Source: Acidomonas methanolica
GTDB taxonomy: Bacteria > Pseudomonadota > Alphaproteobacteria > Acetobacterales > Acetobacteraceae
NCBI RefSeq assembly: GCF_004346035.1
Contig: NZ_SLZN01000009.1
Location: 1 to 64,000 of the forward strand
Length of the DNA stretch: 64,000 nucleotides
Direction of reading: 5' to 3'
Positions within the stretch are counted from its first letter, which is position 1; every line of letters starts with the position of its first letter. The notes below the pieces were generated by a model, which saw nothing but the letters and a program-made list of their open reading frames with translations, was not told the origin of the DNA and did no database searches. Both the position numbers and the translations under genes were made by a program. Below are positions 43,641 through 51,131 of the stretch, piece after piece.

Positions 43641-44471
43641 ATGCGGTTTCTCCGCTGCCTGATCGTTCTGGCGATCCTTCCGGCGCATGCGGTCGCCCTG
43701 CCCGTTGAAACGGCCCGCGTGCTGCATGTCTATCCGCATGATCCCTCGGCCTTCACCGAGGGGCTGCTGATTCATGACGGTCGTCTCTATGAAAGCACGG
43801 GGTATGAAGGCGCGTCCTTCATCCGTGAGGAAGATCTCCGCACCGGGCGGGTCCTGCGCAGTGTCCAGCTTCCGCCCGATCTCTTCGGCGAGGGCATCGT
43901 GGCCGTGGGAGATGAAATCCTCAGCGTCACCTGGCGCAACGGCGTTGGCTTTCGCTGGAGCCTGCCGGACCTGCGTCGTCTTGGCCGTTTCCAGTATCCC
44001 GGCGAAGGCTGGGGCATGACCTATGACGGTCGCCGGATTATCCTGTCGGACGGCACGCCCGTCCTGCGGTTTCTCGATCCGGGCGATCTGCATGTGGTCC
44101 GGAGGCTGACCGTCACGGCGGATGGCGTTCCGCTGCGGAACATCAACGAGCTTGAAATGATGAAGGGCGAGGTGCTGGCCAATATCTGGCTCACGAACGA
44201 GATCGCCCGCATCGACCCCGCGACGGGCAAGGTCATCGGATGGATCGACCTGACGCCGCTGGTTCGCCGGGTCGGCGCGCGCGACGTGGACGCCGTCCTG
44301 AACGGGATCGCCTATGACGCGGCGAATGACCGGCTTTACGTGACCGGCAAGGACTGGCCGCTGCTGTTTGAAATAATGCTCAGTTCGCAGATTTCCGGTG
44401 CGCGGCGTGAAGCCCCTCCACCAGATACCACAGCGCCATCACCTGAAGCGGGAATCCGGCGGCGAGCATGA
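43641..44471 (+). CDS. Glutaminyl-peptide cyclotransferase (bacterial/plant type)
   Basis: Converts N-terminal glutamine of exported proteins to pyroglutamate. The 276-residue product starts with a signal (MRFLRCLIVLAILPAHAVA) and shows the five-bladed propeller motifs: VYPHDPSAFTEGLLIHDGRLYESTGYEG, EGWGMTYDGRRIILSDGTP, NINELEMMKGEVLANIW and VLNGIAYDAANDRLYVTGKDW. The normal protein end is near LLFEIML. Here the frame runs about 30 further residues into DNA antisense to the next gene (44380 on), which may be a lost stop codon. No clear ribosome site. Confidence 0.88.
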   Translation: MRFLRCLIVLAILPAHAVALPVETARVLHVYPHDPSAFTEGLLIHDGRLYESTGYEGASFIREEDLRTGRVLRSVQLPPDLFGEGIVAVGDEILSVTWRNGVGFRWSLPDLRRLGRFQYPGEGWGMTYDGRRIILSDGTPVLRFLDPGDLHVVRRLTVTADGVPLRNINELEMMKGEVLANIWLTNEIARIDPATGKVIGWIDLTPLVRRVGARDVDAVLNGIAYDAANDRLYVTGKDWPLLFEIMLSSQISGARREAPPPDTTAPSPEAGIRRRA

Positions 44472-45015
44472 CGAAGCCGGCATAATGCTGATCGTCCAGC
44501 GGCGGCAGATTCCACAGGCAGATGAGGTTGAGATACGGCGCGTAGAGGACGTTGCCCGCCGTCATCCAGATGACCGCCACCACCATCATCGGCAGATTGG
44601 CCAGCGTGAGATAGGCCGCCAGCCAGAGATCGTTCCTGATATGGCGCGTCCAGGGCATGACCTGCGCCCAGAGGAGCAGGCCGGAGAGCAGTTCCAGCCC
44701 CCCGATCGGGAGGGAGAAGAGGGCGTTGGCCAGGCCGCGCGACAGGATTTGCGGCATGCTGACCAGAATGCTCAGGCCGCCGAACACGGTCAGCGCGACC
44801 AGCGGATCATAGAGCCAGGACGAAGCGGGCGCGCGCCGCGCCGACGCTCCGGCGGCGAGAAGGAAGAGCGGCGGCGCGATCTGGTTCAGGGCCATCAGCG
44901 CCGCCGTATAGCTGACCATCGACGCCAGCGTGCTGGACAATTCCCACAGCGCGCCTCCGGTCGCGGCGAGTGCGCCCGACAGCGCCGCCAGACGAAGCAC
45001 GGTTGAAATCCTCAC
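44380..45015 (-). CDS. Cytochrome c oxidase assembly factor, CtaG (caa3) family
   Basis: A 211-residue membrane protein with six or seven helices. The CtaG_caa3 pattern is visible: NQIAPPLFLLAAG near the N-terminus, then LPIGGLELLSGLLLWAQVMPWTRH and LTLANLPMMVVAVIWMTAG, and LPPLDDQHYAGFVMLAAG at the C-terminal end. This family helps copper insertion into heme-copper oxidases. It overlaps the SCO stop by ATGA (45012-45015). It is the last gene of the oxidase operon; its 3' end overlaps the cyclase gene end by 92 bases. Confidence 0.85.
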   Translation of the reverse strand: MRISTVLRLAALSGALAATGGALWELSSTLASMVSYTAALMALNQIAPPLFLLAAGASARRAPASSWLYDPLVALTVFGGLSILVSMPQILSRGLANALFSLPIGGLELLSGLLLWAQVMPWTRHIRNDLWLAAYLTLANLPMMVVAVIWMTAGNVLYAPYLNLICLWNLPPLDDQHYAGFVMLAAGFPLQVMALWYLVEGLHAAHRKSAN

Positions 45016-45644
45016 TTCGCGCCCGGTTTGCCCATGTCGAGAACGTGACGAATATCCTGCGCGATCCCGAACGGATTATTGAGTTGCGTCGGCCCGTACA
45101 GCGCATGGACCATGCCGTTCGGCCCGACGAGGGTCAGCACGGAACTATGATCTATCATCCCGTTCATGGGTTCTTTCATGACCGTCACATGCCAGTCCCG
45201 CGTGACCTTGTCTATCTCCGGCTGCGTTCCGGTCAGGCCGATGGGCACGGGCGAGAAATGGGAGAGGAAGGTCCGCAGGGCGGGGCCGTCGTCATGCTGC
45301 GGGTCGAGCGTGACGAACAGAACCTTCACCCGCCCGCGATCCGCCCCCAGCTCCGCGAAGACCGGCCTGAGCGCCGCGAGCGTCATCGGGCAGACATCGG
45401 GGCAGTGGACATAGCCGAAATAGACCAGCACCGCCTGGCCTCTCAACGAGGAGAGCAGGAACGGCTGCCCTCTGTCATCCTGCAAATCGAGGGGGGGCGC
45501 CGAATGAGGGCGGACGGGGGTTCCCTCGAAGCTGTAGGCGCCCTCCCGACCCGCATAGAGCCATAGCCCTCCTCCGAGGAGAAGGGCCACGGCCAGCGCG
45601 CGGCCCACCGAGCGGAGGGCCTTGGCGCTCACCACGCCACCCAT
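45012..45644 (-). CDS. SCO1/SenC copper chaperone
   Basis: A 210-residue membrane-anchored thioredoxin-like protein that delivers copper to the CuA site of oxidase subunit II. The copper motif CPDVCP (YFGYVHCPDVCPMTLA) and the distal His (MIDHSSVLTLV) are present. One helix near the N-terminus (VGRALAVALLLGGGLWLYAG) anchors it. The start at 45644 (MGGVVSAKALR) overlaps the end of the subunit I gene by 16 bp; a GTG at 45632 is possible. Its stop overlaps the CtaG gene by four bases. Confidence 0.9.
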   Translation of the reverse strand: MGGVVSAKALRSVGRALAVALLLGGGLWLYAGREGAYSFEGTPVRPHSAPPLDLQDDRGQPFLLSSLRGQAVLVYFGYVHCPDVCPMTLAALRPVFAELGADRGRVKVLFVTLDPQHDDGPALRTFLSHFSPVPIGLTGTQPEIDKVTRDWHVTVMKEPMNGMIDHSSVLTLVGPNGMVHALYGPTQLNNPFGIAQDIRHVLDMGKPGAK

Positions 45645-47362
45645 CCCGGAGAGAGGGTCATATGACGCAGGAAGGACCAGAAGATCGGCACATAGGACAG
45701 CGCGCAGATGAGCGTCGCCACGCCGGTCCAGAACCATACGGGCTCCATGGCCCGTGCCAGGGAGGAGGTGTGCTCGGACGGAACCGCCGGGCGCTCGAGG
45801 CTGTAGCTTTCCGACCGTCCGAACGCGCGGGCGAACGGGATGGCCGGCGCCTCGATCTTCCGCCCGAAGAGCAGCGAGCCGAAGAACACGATGTAGAAGC
45901 AGATCATCGCGAGCCAGAGGATCACGCCGCCGATTCCGATCAGCGCCATGGGAATATGCGCCGCGCCGTAGAGCGTGTGGAACGCTTCATGCGGCAGGGC
46001 GGACACCCAGGCGCGGCGCGGGACGCCGTAGAGACCGGCCGTCTGCATCCCGATGCCGAAGGTGCTCATGCCGATGAACCACAGCCATGCCGCGGCCAGC
46101 GCCAGCCTGCGGCTGATCAGCGCGCGCCCGGTGAGATGCGGGATCAGCCAGAACGCCATGCCCATGAAGGTCATCGCGACGACGCTTCCCACGGTCATAT
46201 GGAAATGGCCCGGAATGAAGGTGGTGTTATGCACCACCGCATCGAGCTGCCACGAACCGTTGACCATCCCGGAGGCGCCGCCGATCACGAATGTCAGCAT
46301 GGACAGGACTTGCGCCGCGACGCTCGGGTTGCCCCAGGGAAGCGCTTTGAACCATCCGAGAATACCTTTCCCGCCACGCTTGCGTCCGGCGAACTCCAGC
46401 GTCAGCCCCATGGTGAATGCCGTGATCAGGCTGGGGAACGCCACCGACATGGTCAGCACCACGAGAATGCCGCGCCAGATCGGCGAGAAGCCGGGATCGG
46501 CGAACTGGTGATGCGACCCGACCGGCAGGGAGAAGATCAGCATCAGCACGAAGGTCAGGCGGCCCATGGCGTCCGAGGCGAGGCGGCCGCCGAGCTGGTT
46601 CGCGAGCAGGCCGTACCACGACACATAGGCAGGCATCAGCCAGAAATAGACGATCGGATGACCCGTCAGCCAGTAGAGCGTGCGGCTGATGGCCGGATCG
46701 ACCGTATGGATCAGGCCCAGCGACCAGGGGTCCATCTGGATCACGAGTTCCGTCATGATCCCGATCGTCGAGACGTCCCACATGAGCATCGTGATGAGGG
46801 CCATGTAGGTGACCAGCGGAGTCACCTCGCCGGGGCGCTGTTTCTTCCAGGCACTGCGCATCTGGAGCAGGATTGGCAGCGGCAGGGTGCTGCCCAGCCC
46901 GAGCGCGGTGAGGCCGAAATAGAAGAGCGGGCTGCCCTTCAGCGGCGGATAGAAGGTCCAGAGCACGTTCGAGCTGTTGTCGAACATGGCCGCGAGAACG
47001 AGTCCCGTGCCGATCAGCATGATCACGAAGCTGCCGCGCCAGAGAGTCATGTTCGGCGTGATGCCGAGTTCGCGCGCGGGCAGGTAGACGAGCAGGCCGC
47101 AGATGACGAAGAAGGTGAAGACGTAGCCGTTCATCACCCCGTGGATCGTCAGGCCCTGATAATAGCTCTGGAAAAACGGACGCAGGGCCGGATAGAGATT
47201 GTGGCCGCTATAGTTCAGCGCCTGCAACGGCCCGATCCCGGCTCCCAGCAGCAGGGCCGAAAAACCGACGACCAGGAAGGCGAGCATCATGCGCCGTTCC
47301 GCGGCGAGAACGTCGGGCCTCGGAACGGCCACGGCTGCCGGAGTGGAAAGATGGGCGCTCAT
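45629..47362 (-). CDS. ba3-like heme-copper oxidase subunit I
   Basis: The 577-residue protein has about 13 membrane helices and is a B-family oxidase (ba3 or Sox-like), not the A-family aa3. Heme and copper ligands are visible: YYQGLTIHGVMNGY (low-spin heme His), GHPIVYFWLMPAYVSWYG (CuB His with the cross-linked Tyr), GSHHQFADPGFSP (two His of CuB), and HNTTFIPGHFHMTVG (heme His pair). These enzymes reduce oxygen with high affinity. It overlaps subunit II by ATGA and leads into SCO with 16 bp overlap. Confidence 0.94.
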   Translation of the reverse strand: MSAHLSTPAAVAVPRPDVLAAERRMMLAFLVVGFSALLLGAGIGPLQALNYSGHNLYPALRPFFQSYYQGLTIHGVMNGYVFTFFVICGLLVYLPARELGITPNMTLWRGSFVIMLIGTGLVLAAMFDNSSNVLWTFYPPLKGSPLFYFGLTALGLGSTLPLPILLQMRSAWKKQRPGEVTPLVTYMALITMLMWDVSTIGIMTELVIQMDPWSLGLIHTVDPAISRTLYWLTGHPIVYFWLMPAYVSWYGLLANQLGGRLASDAMGRLTFVLMLIFSLPVGSHHQFADPGFSPIWRGILVVLTMSVAFPSLITAFTMGLTLEFAGRKRGGKGILGWFKALPWGNPSVAAQVLSMLTFVIGGASGMVNGSWQLDAVVHNTTFIPGHFHMTVGSVVAMTFMGMAFWLIPHLTGRALISRRLALAAAWLWFIGMSTFGIGMQTAGLYGVPRRAWVSALPHEAFHTLYGAAHIPMALIGIGGVILWLAMICFYIVFFGSLLFGRKIEAPAIPFARAFGRSESYSLERPAVPSEHTSSLARAMEPVWFWTGVATLICALSYVPIFWSFLRHMTLSPGWVAW

Positions 47363-47904
47363 TGGGCTGCCTCCGCTTCAGGCCGGGCAGGGTCCACGAT
47401 GATGGGCGACGCCATCGCGTGGTGCATCAGCCCGCAATATTCGTTACAGATGATGTAATATGTCCCGGGCTTGCGGAACACGTGCGACACGAGGCCGATC
47501 TCGCCGGGCACGGCCGTGAGGTTGATGTCCGTCCCCTGCACCTCGAAGCCATGAAGCACATCGGCGCTCGTCACCCGGAACGTGATCTTCGCACCCTGCT
47601 TCACATGAATCGGCCCGGGAGCCCAGCGCCACATGCGGGCCACCAGCGACACGGTGTAGGCGTTCGGCCCGGTCTCGACCGCCACGCCTTCCGGCTGCGC
47701 CTGATCCGTGGTCATTTGCCCGATAACGGGGGTTTGCCCGCCCGATTTCGTGACCAGGTTATAGTCGATCACCACGTAGAGCATGGCGATGATGGTCAAC
47801 ACCGTCAGCAGAATCAGGACGATGAACACCCAGATGCGCTCTTGCCGTTCGCCCGCTTCGTAGAAGCGGCGCTCGGACGGCGTCATGGACGAAAGATCCG
47901 ACAT
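47359..47904 (-). CDS. ba3-like oxidase subunit II (CuA domain)
   Basis: A 181-residue protein with one membrane helix (RIWVFIVLILLTVLTIIAMLYVV) and a C-terminal cupredoxin. The CuA ligands are present: the His in VLHGFEVQGT and the cluster CNEYCGLMHHAM (two Cys, Glu, His, Met). This is the site that accepts electrons from cytochrome c. GGAGGAGAG lies before the ATG. It overlaps subunit I by four bases (ATGA). Confidence 0.93.
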   Translation of the reverse strand: MSDLSSMTPSERRFYEAGERQERIWVFIVLILLTVLTIIAMLYVVIDYNLVTKSGGQTPVIGQMTTDQAQPEGVAVETGPNAYTVSLVARMWRWAPGPIHVKQGAKITFRVTSADVLHGFEVQGTDINLTAVPGEIGLVSHVFRKPGTYYIICNEYCGLMHHAMASPIIVDPARPEAEAAQ

Positions 47905-47919
47905 TATCTCTCCTCCCCC

Positions 47920-48063
47920 TCACGCGCGATGCAGGAAAATGAGCGACACCACGCTCCACGCGAATATGACGTAGGCCAGCAGAATGCCGCCGATCACCCA
48001 CGTTCCGACGGGGCGCGCGGCCCTCTCGTCCTCGGCCGCAAAAGGCCCGTTCTCATTGCTCAT
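47920..48063 (-). CDS. 47-residue one-helix oxidase subunit (IIa-like)
   Basis: A short frame from the ATG at 48061-48063 to TGA at 47920-47922. The product has a polar N-terminus (MSNENGPFAAEDERAARPVG) and one helix (TWVIGGILLAYVIFAWSVVS) ending LIFLHRA. ba3-type oxidases carry a single-helix subunit IIa, and this gene sits just upstream of subunit II, so that is its likely role. Too short for common gene cut-offs and easily missed. Confidence 0.7.
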   Translation of the reverse strand: MSNENGPFAAEDERAARPVGTWVIGGILLAYVIFAWSVVSLIFLHRA

Positions 48064-48109
48064 AACAATACCTCGTCATGCATCACTGGCGCTCTCATCG
48101 GGGCCTTCT

Positions 48110-48802
48110 TCACTGGGGCTTCGCTGCGGCGAAGCCGAGCGTGTGGATATAGGCGGCCAGAGCCCGGATCTCGTCCGGCGTGAGAGACTTGGCCTCCATC
48201 AGCATGAGGGCGCTGTCCGGATCTCGTTTCGCTCCCGTATGCCAGATCGAAAGTTGCTCGATCATATAAGCCTGGGACTGCCCGGCGAGTGCCGGAAACA
48301 TCTTTCCGAGCCCGGCGCCGGTCGGCCCGTGGCATCCGGCGCATGCCATCACCCGCTGGGCCGGCTTGCCCTTTTTGTACAGCGCCTCGCCCTGGCTCAC
48401 GAGAGCCGGAGCGGGGGCGATCGACGAATCATAGGCCGGTGCCGGCAGCGACGCGTAATAGGCGGCGACGTTCGCCCGCTGCTCCGGCGTCAGGGCGGCC
48501 GCGAATTCCTTCATGAAGACATTCGCCCGCACGCCGCTGGCGAAATAGCCGAGCTGCTTCTCCAAATAGGAGGCCGGCAGTCCCGCAAGACGCGGAATGC
48601 CGCCGATCGCCTGGCCGGAGCCGTCCGCCATATGGCACGAAGCGCAGACGGGATGTCCCGGCCTGACACCCTGTTCAGCAATGATCTTGCCCGCCGCTAC
48701 GTCTCCGTCCGCCCGAGCGGAGCCCGGGAGGCCGGCCCCCGCAGCGCAACAGAGCAGCAAGGCAGTCCATGCTTTTGCCTTTCCCGTTATTTTTTGTCGC
48801 AT
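48110..48802 (-). CDS. Diheme cytochrome c4-like protein
   Basis: A 230-residue periplasmic protein with signal (TAWTALLLCCAAGAGLPGSARA-like) and two tandem cytochrome c domains: CASCH in HPVCASCHMADGSGQAIGG and CAGCH in VMACAGCHGPTGAGLGKMFP. Cytochrome c4 proteins carry electrons to oxidases. The start at 48802 is set by GGAGCG upstream and by the signal length. First gene of the oxidase operon on the minus strand, so it is the likely donor to CuA. Confidence 0.88.
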   Translation of the reverse strand: MRQKITGKAKAWTALLLCCAAGAGLPGSARADGDVAAGKIIAEQGVRPGHPVCASCHMADGSGQAIGGIPRLAGLPASYLEKQLGYFASGVRANVFMKEFAAALTPEQRANVAAYYASLPAPAYDSSIAPAPALVSQGEALYKKGKPAQRVMACAGCHGPTGAGLGKMFPALAGQSQAYMIEQLSIWHTGAKRDPDSALMLMEAKSLTPDEIRALAAYIHTLGFAAAKPQ

Positions 48803-49009
48803 GACGCTCCCGAACACCCTCTCTTCCGTCATCCACGGAATTTCAAATACTTCAACCGACGGACTGCGATCAGCCGGAAGAGGCCCTCCGAGCCTCATAT
48901 GACCGGAAGGATATGCCTCTCCGTCGACTGCTGGCCACAATTTCTCGCCTTACCGGAAAAGCGCTTGTCGGCCGGCGAGGTATGACTTGATATAATTCAT
49001 TTTTCCCCT

Positions 49010-49060
49010 GAAGGAAGGCGCTTTGCAACTATTGGTAGCACGTGCTGCGCCTATTCCTTC
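49010..49060. promoter_or_regulatory. Imperfect inverted repeat in the oxidase/dehydrogenase gap
   Basis: GAAGGAAGGCGC (49010-49021) pairs with GCGCCTATTCCTTC (49047-49060) with a two-base bulge, over 25 bases. Long and AT-flanked, it could be an operator for a dimeric regulator or a leader hairpin. Confidence 0.35.
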
Positions 49061-49223
49061 GATAACTTTTTGGCGAGATGAAGTAACGAAGAACATGGTC
49101 ATTTGGATATGATGCTATCATGCTTTTGCTATGCCTCATCGAGAAAGTTTCATCACACAAGAAACTTGTAAGTCACAATAACGTTATCTTGCATGTTGTG
49201 TCCATCTAGCAAAGGTGAGGTGC

Positions 49224-49252
49224 TTGACACAAAACTTTGAGCGCCTGCTAAT
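49224..49252 (+). promoter_or_regulatory. Sigma-70-like promoter for the PQQ alcohol dehydrogenase
   Basis: TTGACA (49224-49229), a 17-base spacer and GCTAAT (49247-49252) match -35 and -10 boxes. A start near 49259 would leave a leader of about 100 bases before the ATG at 49358. Confidence 0.55.
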
Positions 49253-49357
49253 CCGTTCCCGTGTCGTCCGGAAGCCACAGGTCCCGGCCTCGCATTTAGT
49301 CCGCTTCCGGCTGCTCTCGATCCGACGCGCCGGGGCTCATCTGGAGCATAAGAAAGA

Positions 49358-51118
49358 ATGTCGATTCCCAGATTCGCCGGGAAATCAGCCCGGCCCTCTC
49401 GCCAAGCAGGGCTTTCCGTTCGAAGCCTGATGCTGGGATGCCTCGCCGGCGTGAGCTTCGCCGCGACCTCGACCGCCATGGCTCAGCCCGCCGAACCCTA
49501 CAAGCCGGTTACGACGCAAGACCTCCTGCACGCAGCACAGAGCGACGACTGGCTCATGGTGCGCCACGACTACAATTCGAGCGACTATTCGCCCCTCAAG
49601 CAGATCACGACCAAGAACGTCACGGATCTCAAGCCCGTCTGGGATTTTGAGACGGGTCTGAAGAGCGGTCATGAATCCCCCGCCATCGTCAATGGCGACT
49701 ATATGTTCATCACCGGGCCGAGGGATGTGCTTTTCGCCTTCCAGGCCTCGACCGGAAAGCTGCTCTGGAAATATGAGCATGATCTTTCCCATGTCGGCCT
49801 CAAGACGGTTTGCTGCGACGTGGTCAATCGCGGCGTGGCCCTTTACGGTGACGCCGTCTACATGGCGACGCTCGACAACTACGTCGTCGCGCTGGACGCC
49901 AAGACGGGCAAGGTGCTGTGGAAGAACCAGCTCGAGGTGCCGGATCTCGGCTATGCGATGACGCTGGCGCCGCTCGTGGTGAACGGCAAGGTCATCGTCG
50001 GTGAATCCGGTGGCGAATATGGCGCGCGCGCCTTCATTCAGGCTCTGGATGCGAAGACCGGCAGCAAGGTGTGGCGCTTCAACACCATTCCGGCGCCGGA
50101 CGAGCCCGGCGGCGACACCTGGCCGAAGGGCGCCTACAAGACCGGCGGCGGCGCCGCCTGGCTGACGGGCAGCTATGATCCGGCGACCAACTCCCTGATC
50201 TGGGGCGTGGGCAATCCCGGTCCGTGGCTCGCCAAGCTCCGTCCCGGCAACAATCTCTATACGGACAGCGTGCTTTCGCTCGATCCCGATACGGGCAAGC
50301 TGAAGTGGTACTATCAGTACACCACGCATGACACCTGGGATTATGACGGCACCAACGAGCCCGTGCTGACGGACATCACCTACAAGGGCAAGACCTACAA
50401 GGCGCTGGTGAGCGCCAGCCGCAACGGCTGGTTCTATGCGATCAACCGCAATGACGGCAAATTGATCTACGCCGTGCCCTTCGCTCACGCCACGTCGGTC
50501 AAGGGGTTTGACGCGCAGGGCCACAACATCACCGATCCCGCGCTGTATCCGGATATCGACAAGGAAATCTTCACCTGCCCGAGCTTCCTCGGCGGCAAGA
50601 ACTGGTGGCCGATTTCTGTCGATCCGCAGACGAAATACGCCTATGTGCCGACGTTCTACAGCTGCATGACCATGAAGGGGACCTCGGTCGCCTATCGTGC
50701 GGGGCTGCCGTTCCTGGGCGAAACCTTCCTCGTCAAGCATGATCCGGAGCATCCGGATAACTGGGGCGCGGTGCAGGCGATCAATCTGTCCACCGGCAAG
50801 CAGGCATGGGTTTTCCCGTCCGAGCTGCCCTGGAACGGTGGCATGCTGACCACGGCCGGCGGTCTCCTCTTCTCCGGAAGCGCGGACGGCTATCTCTATG
50901 CCTTCAACGCGAAGACCGGAAAGGTGCTCTGGAAGAGCCCGCAACTTTCTTCCGGCGTCGTGGCGCCGCCGAGCACGTTCAAAGTTGGTGACAAGCAATA
51001 CGTGGCCATTTACGCTGGTTGGGGTGGAGGCACTCCGATCTGGGGCGGTGAAGCCGCGAAAGAACCTCGCGTCCGGCACATTCCGCTGGGTGGCCACCTC
51101 TACGTCTTTGCTTTGTGA
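49358..51118 (+). CDS. PQQ-dependent alcohol dehydrogenase with lanthanide signature
   Basis: A 586-residue periplasmic quinoprotein that oxidises alcohols and passes electrons to a cytochrome c. It has the vicinal disulfide CC (152-153), metal ligands Glu 220 (GESGGE) and Asn 286 (GVGNPGPW), and the catalytic segment HDTWDYDGTNE with Asp 328 plus the extra Asp 330. That D-x-D is the mark of lanthanide-dependent XoxF/PedH enzymes; Ca-dependent MxaF/ExaA have Ala or Ser at the second position. It lacks a fused cytochrome c domain, unlike acetic acid bacterial AdhA. It is more distant from XoxF than the second enzyme. The signal follows a basic N-terminus (to about residue 42). Confidence 0.88.
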   Translation: MSIPRFAGKSARPSRQAGLSVRSLMLGCLAGVSFAATSTAMAQPAEPYKPVTTQDLLHAAQSDDWLMVRHDYNSSDYSPLKQITTKNVTDLKPVWDFETGLKSGHESPAIVNGDYMFITGPRDVLFAFQASTGKLLWKYEHDLSHVGLKTVCCDVVNRGVALYGDAVYMATLDNYVVALDAKTGKVLWKNQLEVPDLGYAMTLAPLVVNGKVIVGESGGEYGARAFIQALDAKTGSKVWRFNTIPAPDEPGGDTWPKGAYKTGGGAAWLTGSYDPATNSLIWGVGNPGPWLAKLRPGNNLYTDSVLSLDPDTGKLKWYYQYTTHDTWDYDGTNEPVLTDITYKGKTYKALVSASRNGWFYAINRNDGKLIYAVPFAHATSVKGFDAQGHNITDPALYPDIDKEIFTCPSFLGGKNWWPISVDPQTKYAYVPTFYSCMTMKGTSVAYRAGLPFLGETFLVKHDPEHPDNWGAVQAINLSTGKQAWVFPSELPWNGGMLTTAGGLLFSGSADGYLYAFNAKTGKVLWKSPQLSSGVVAPPSTFKVGDKQYVAIYAGWGGGTPIWGGEAAKEPRVRHIPLGGHLYVFAL

Positions 51119-51131
51119 AAGAAAAAATGAC

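Larger units (their letters stand above)
48803..49357. other. 555-bp divergent gap between oxidase and PQQ alcohol dehydrogenase operons
   Basis: No gene is supported. The middle (about 48980-49210) is AT-rich for this genome and holds a stem-loop (49010-49060). The right part has a good promoter (49224-49252). Such a long shared gap points to linked control of the two operons. Confidence 0.5.

Noticed and set aside
45662-47458. Long plus-strand frame across the oxidase subunit I gene
   Set aside because: Antisense to a clear heme-copper oxidase with all ligands; the translation is charged and low in complexity.
49153-49479. 108-codon minus-strand frame across the start of the alcohol dehydrogenase gene
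   Set aside because: It overlaps the promoter and signal-peptide region of a clear gene and has no protein-like pattern.
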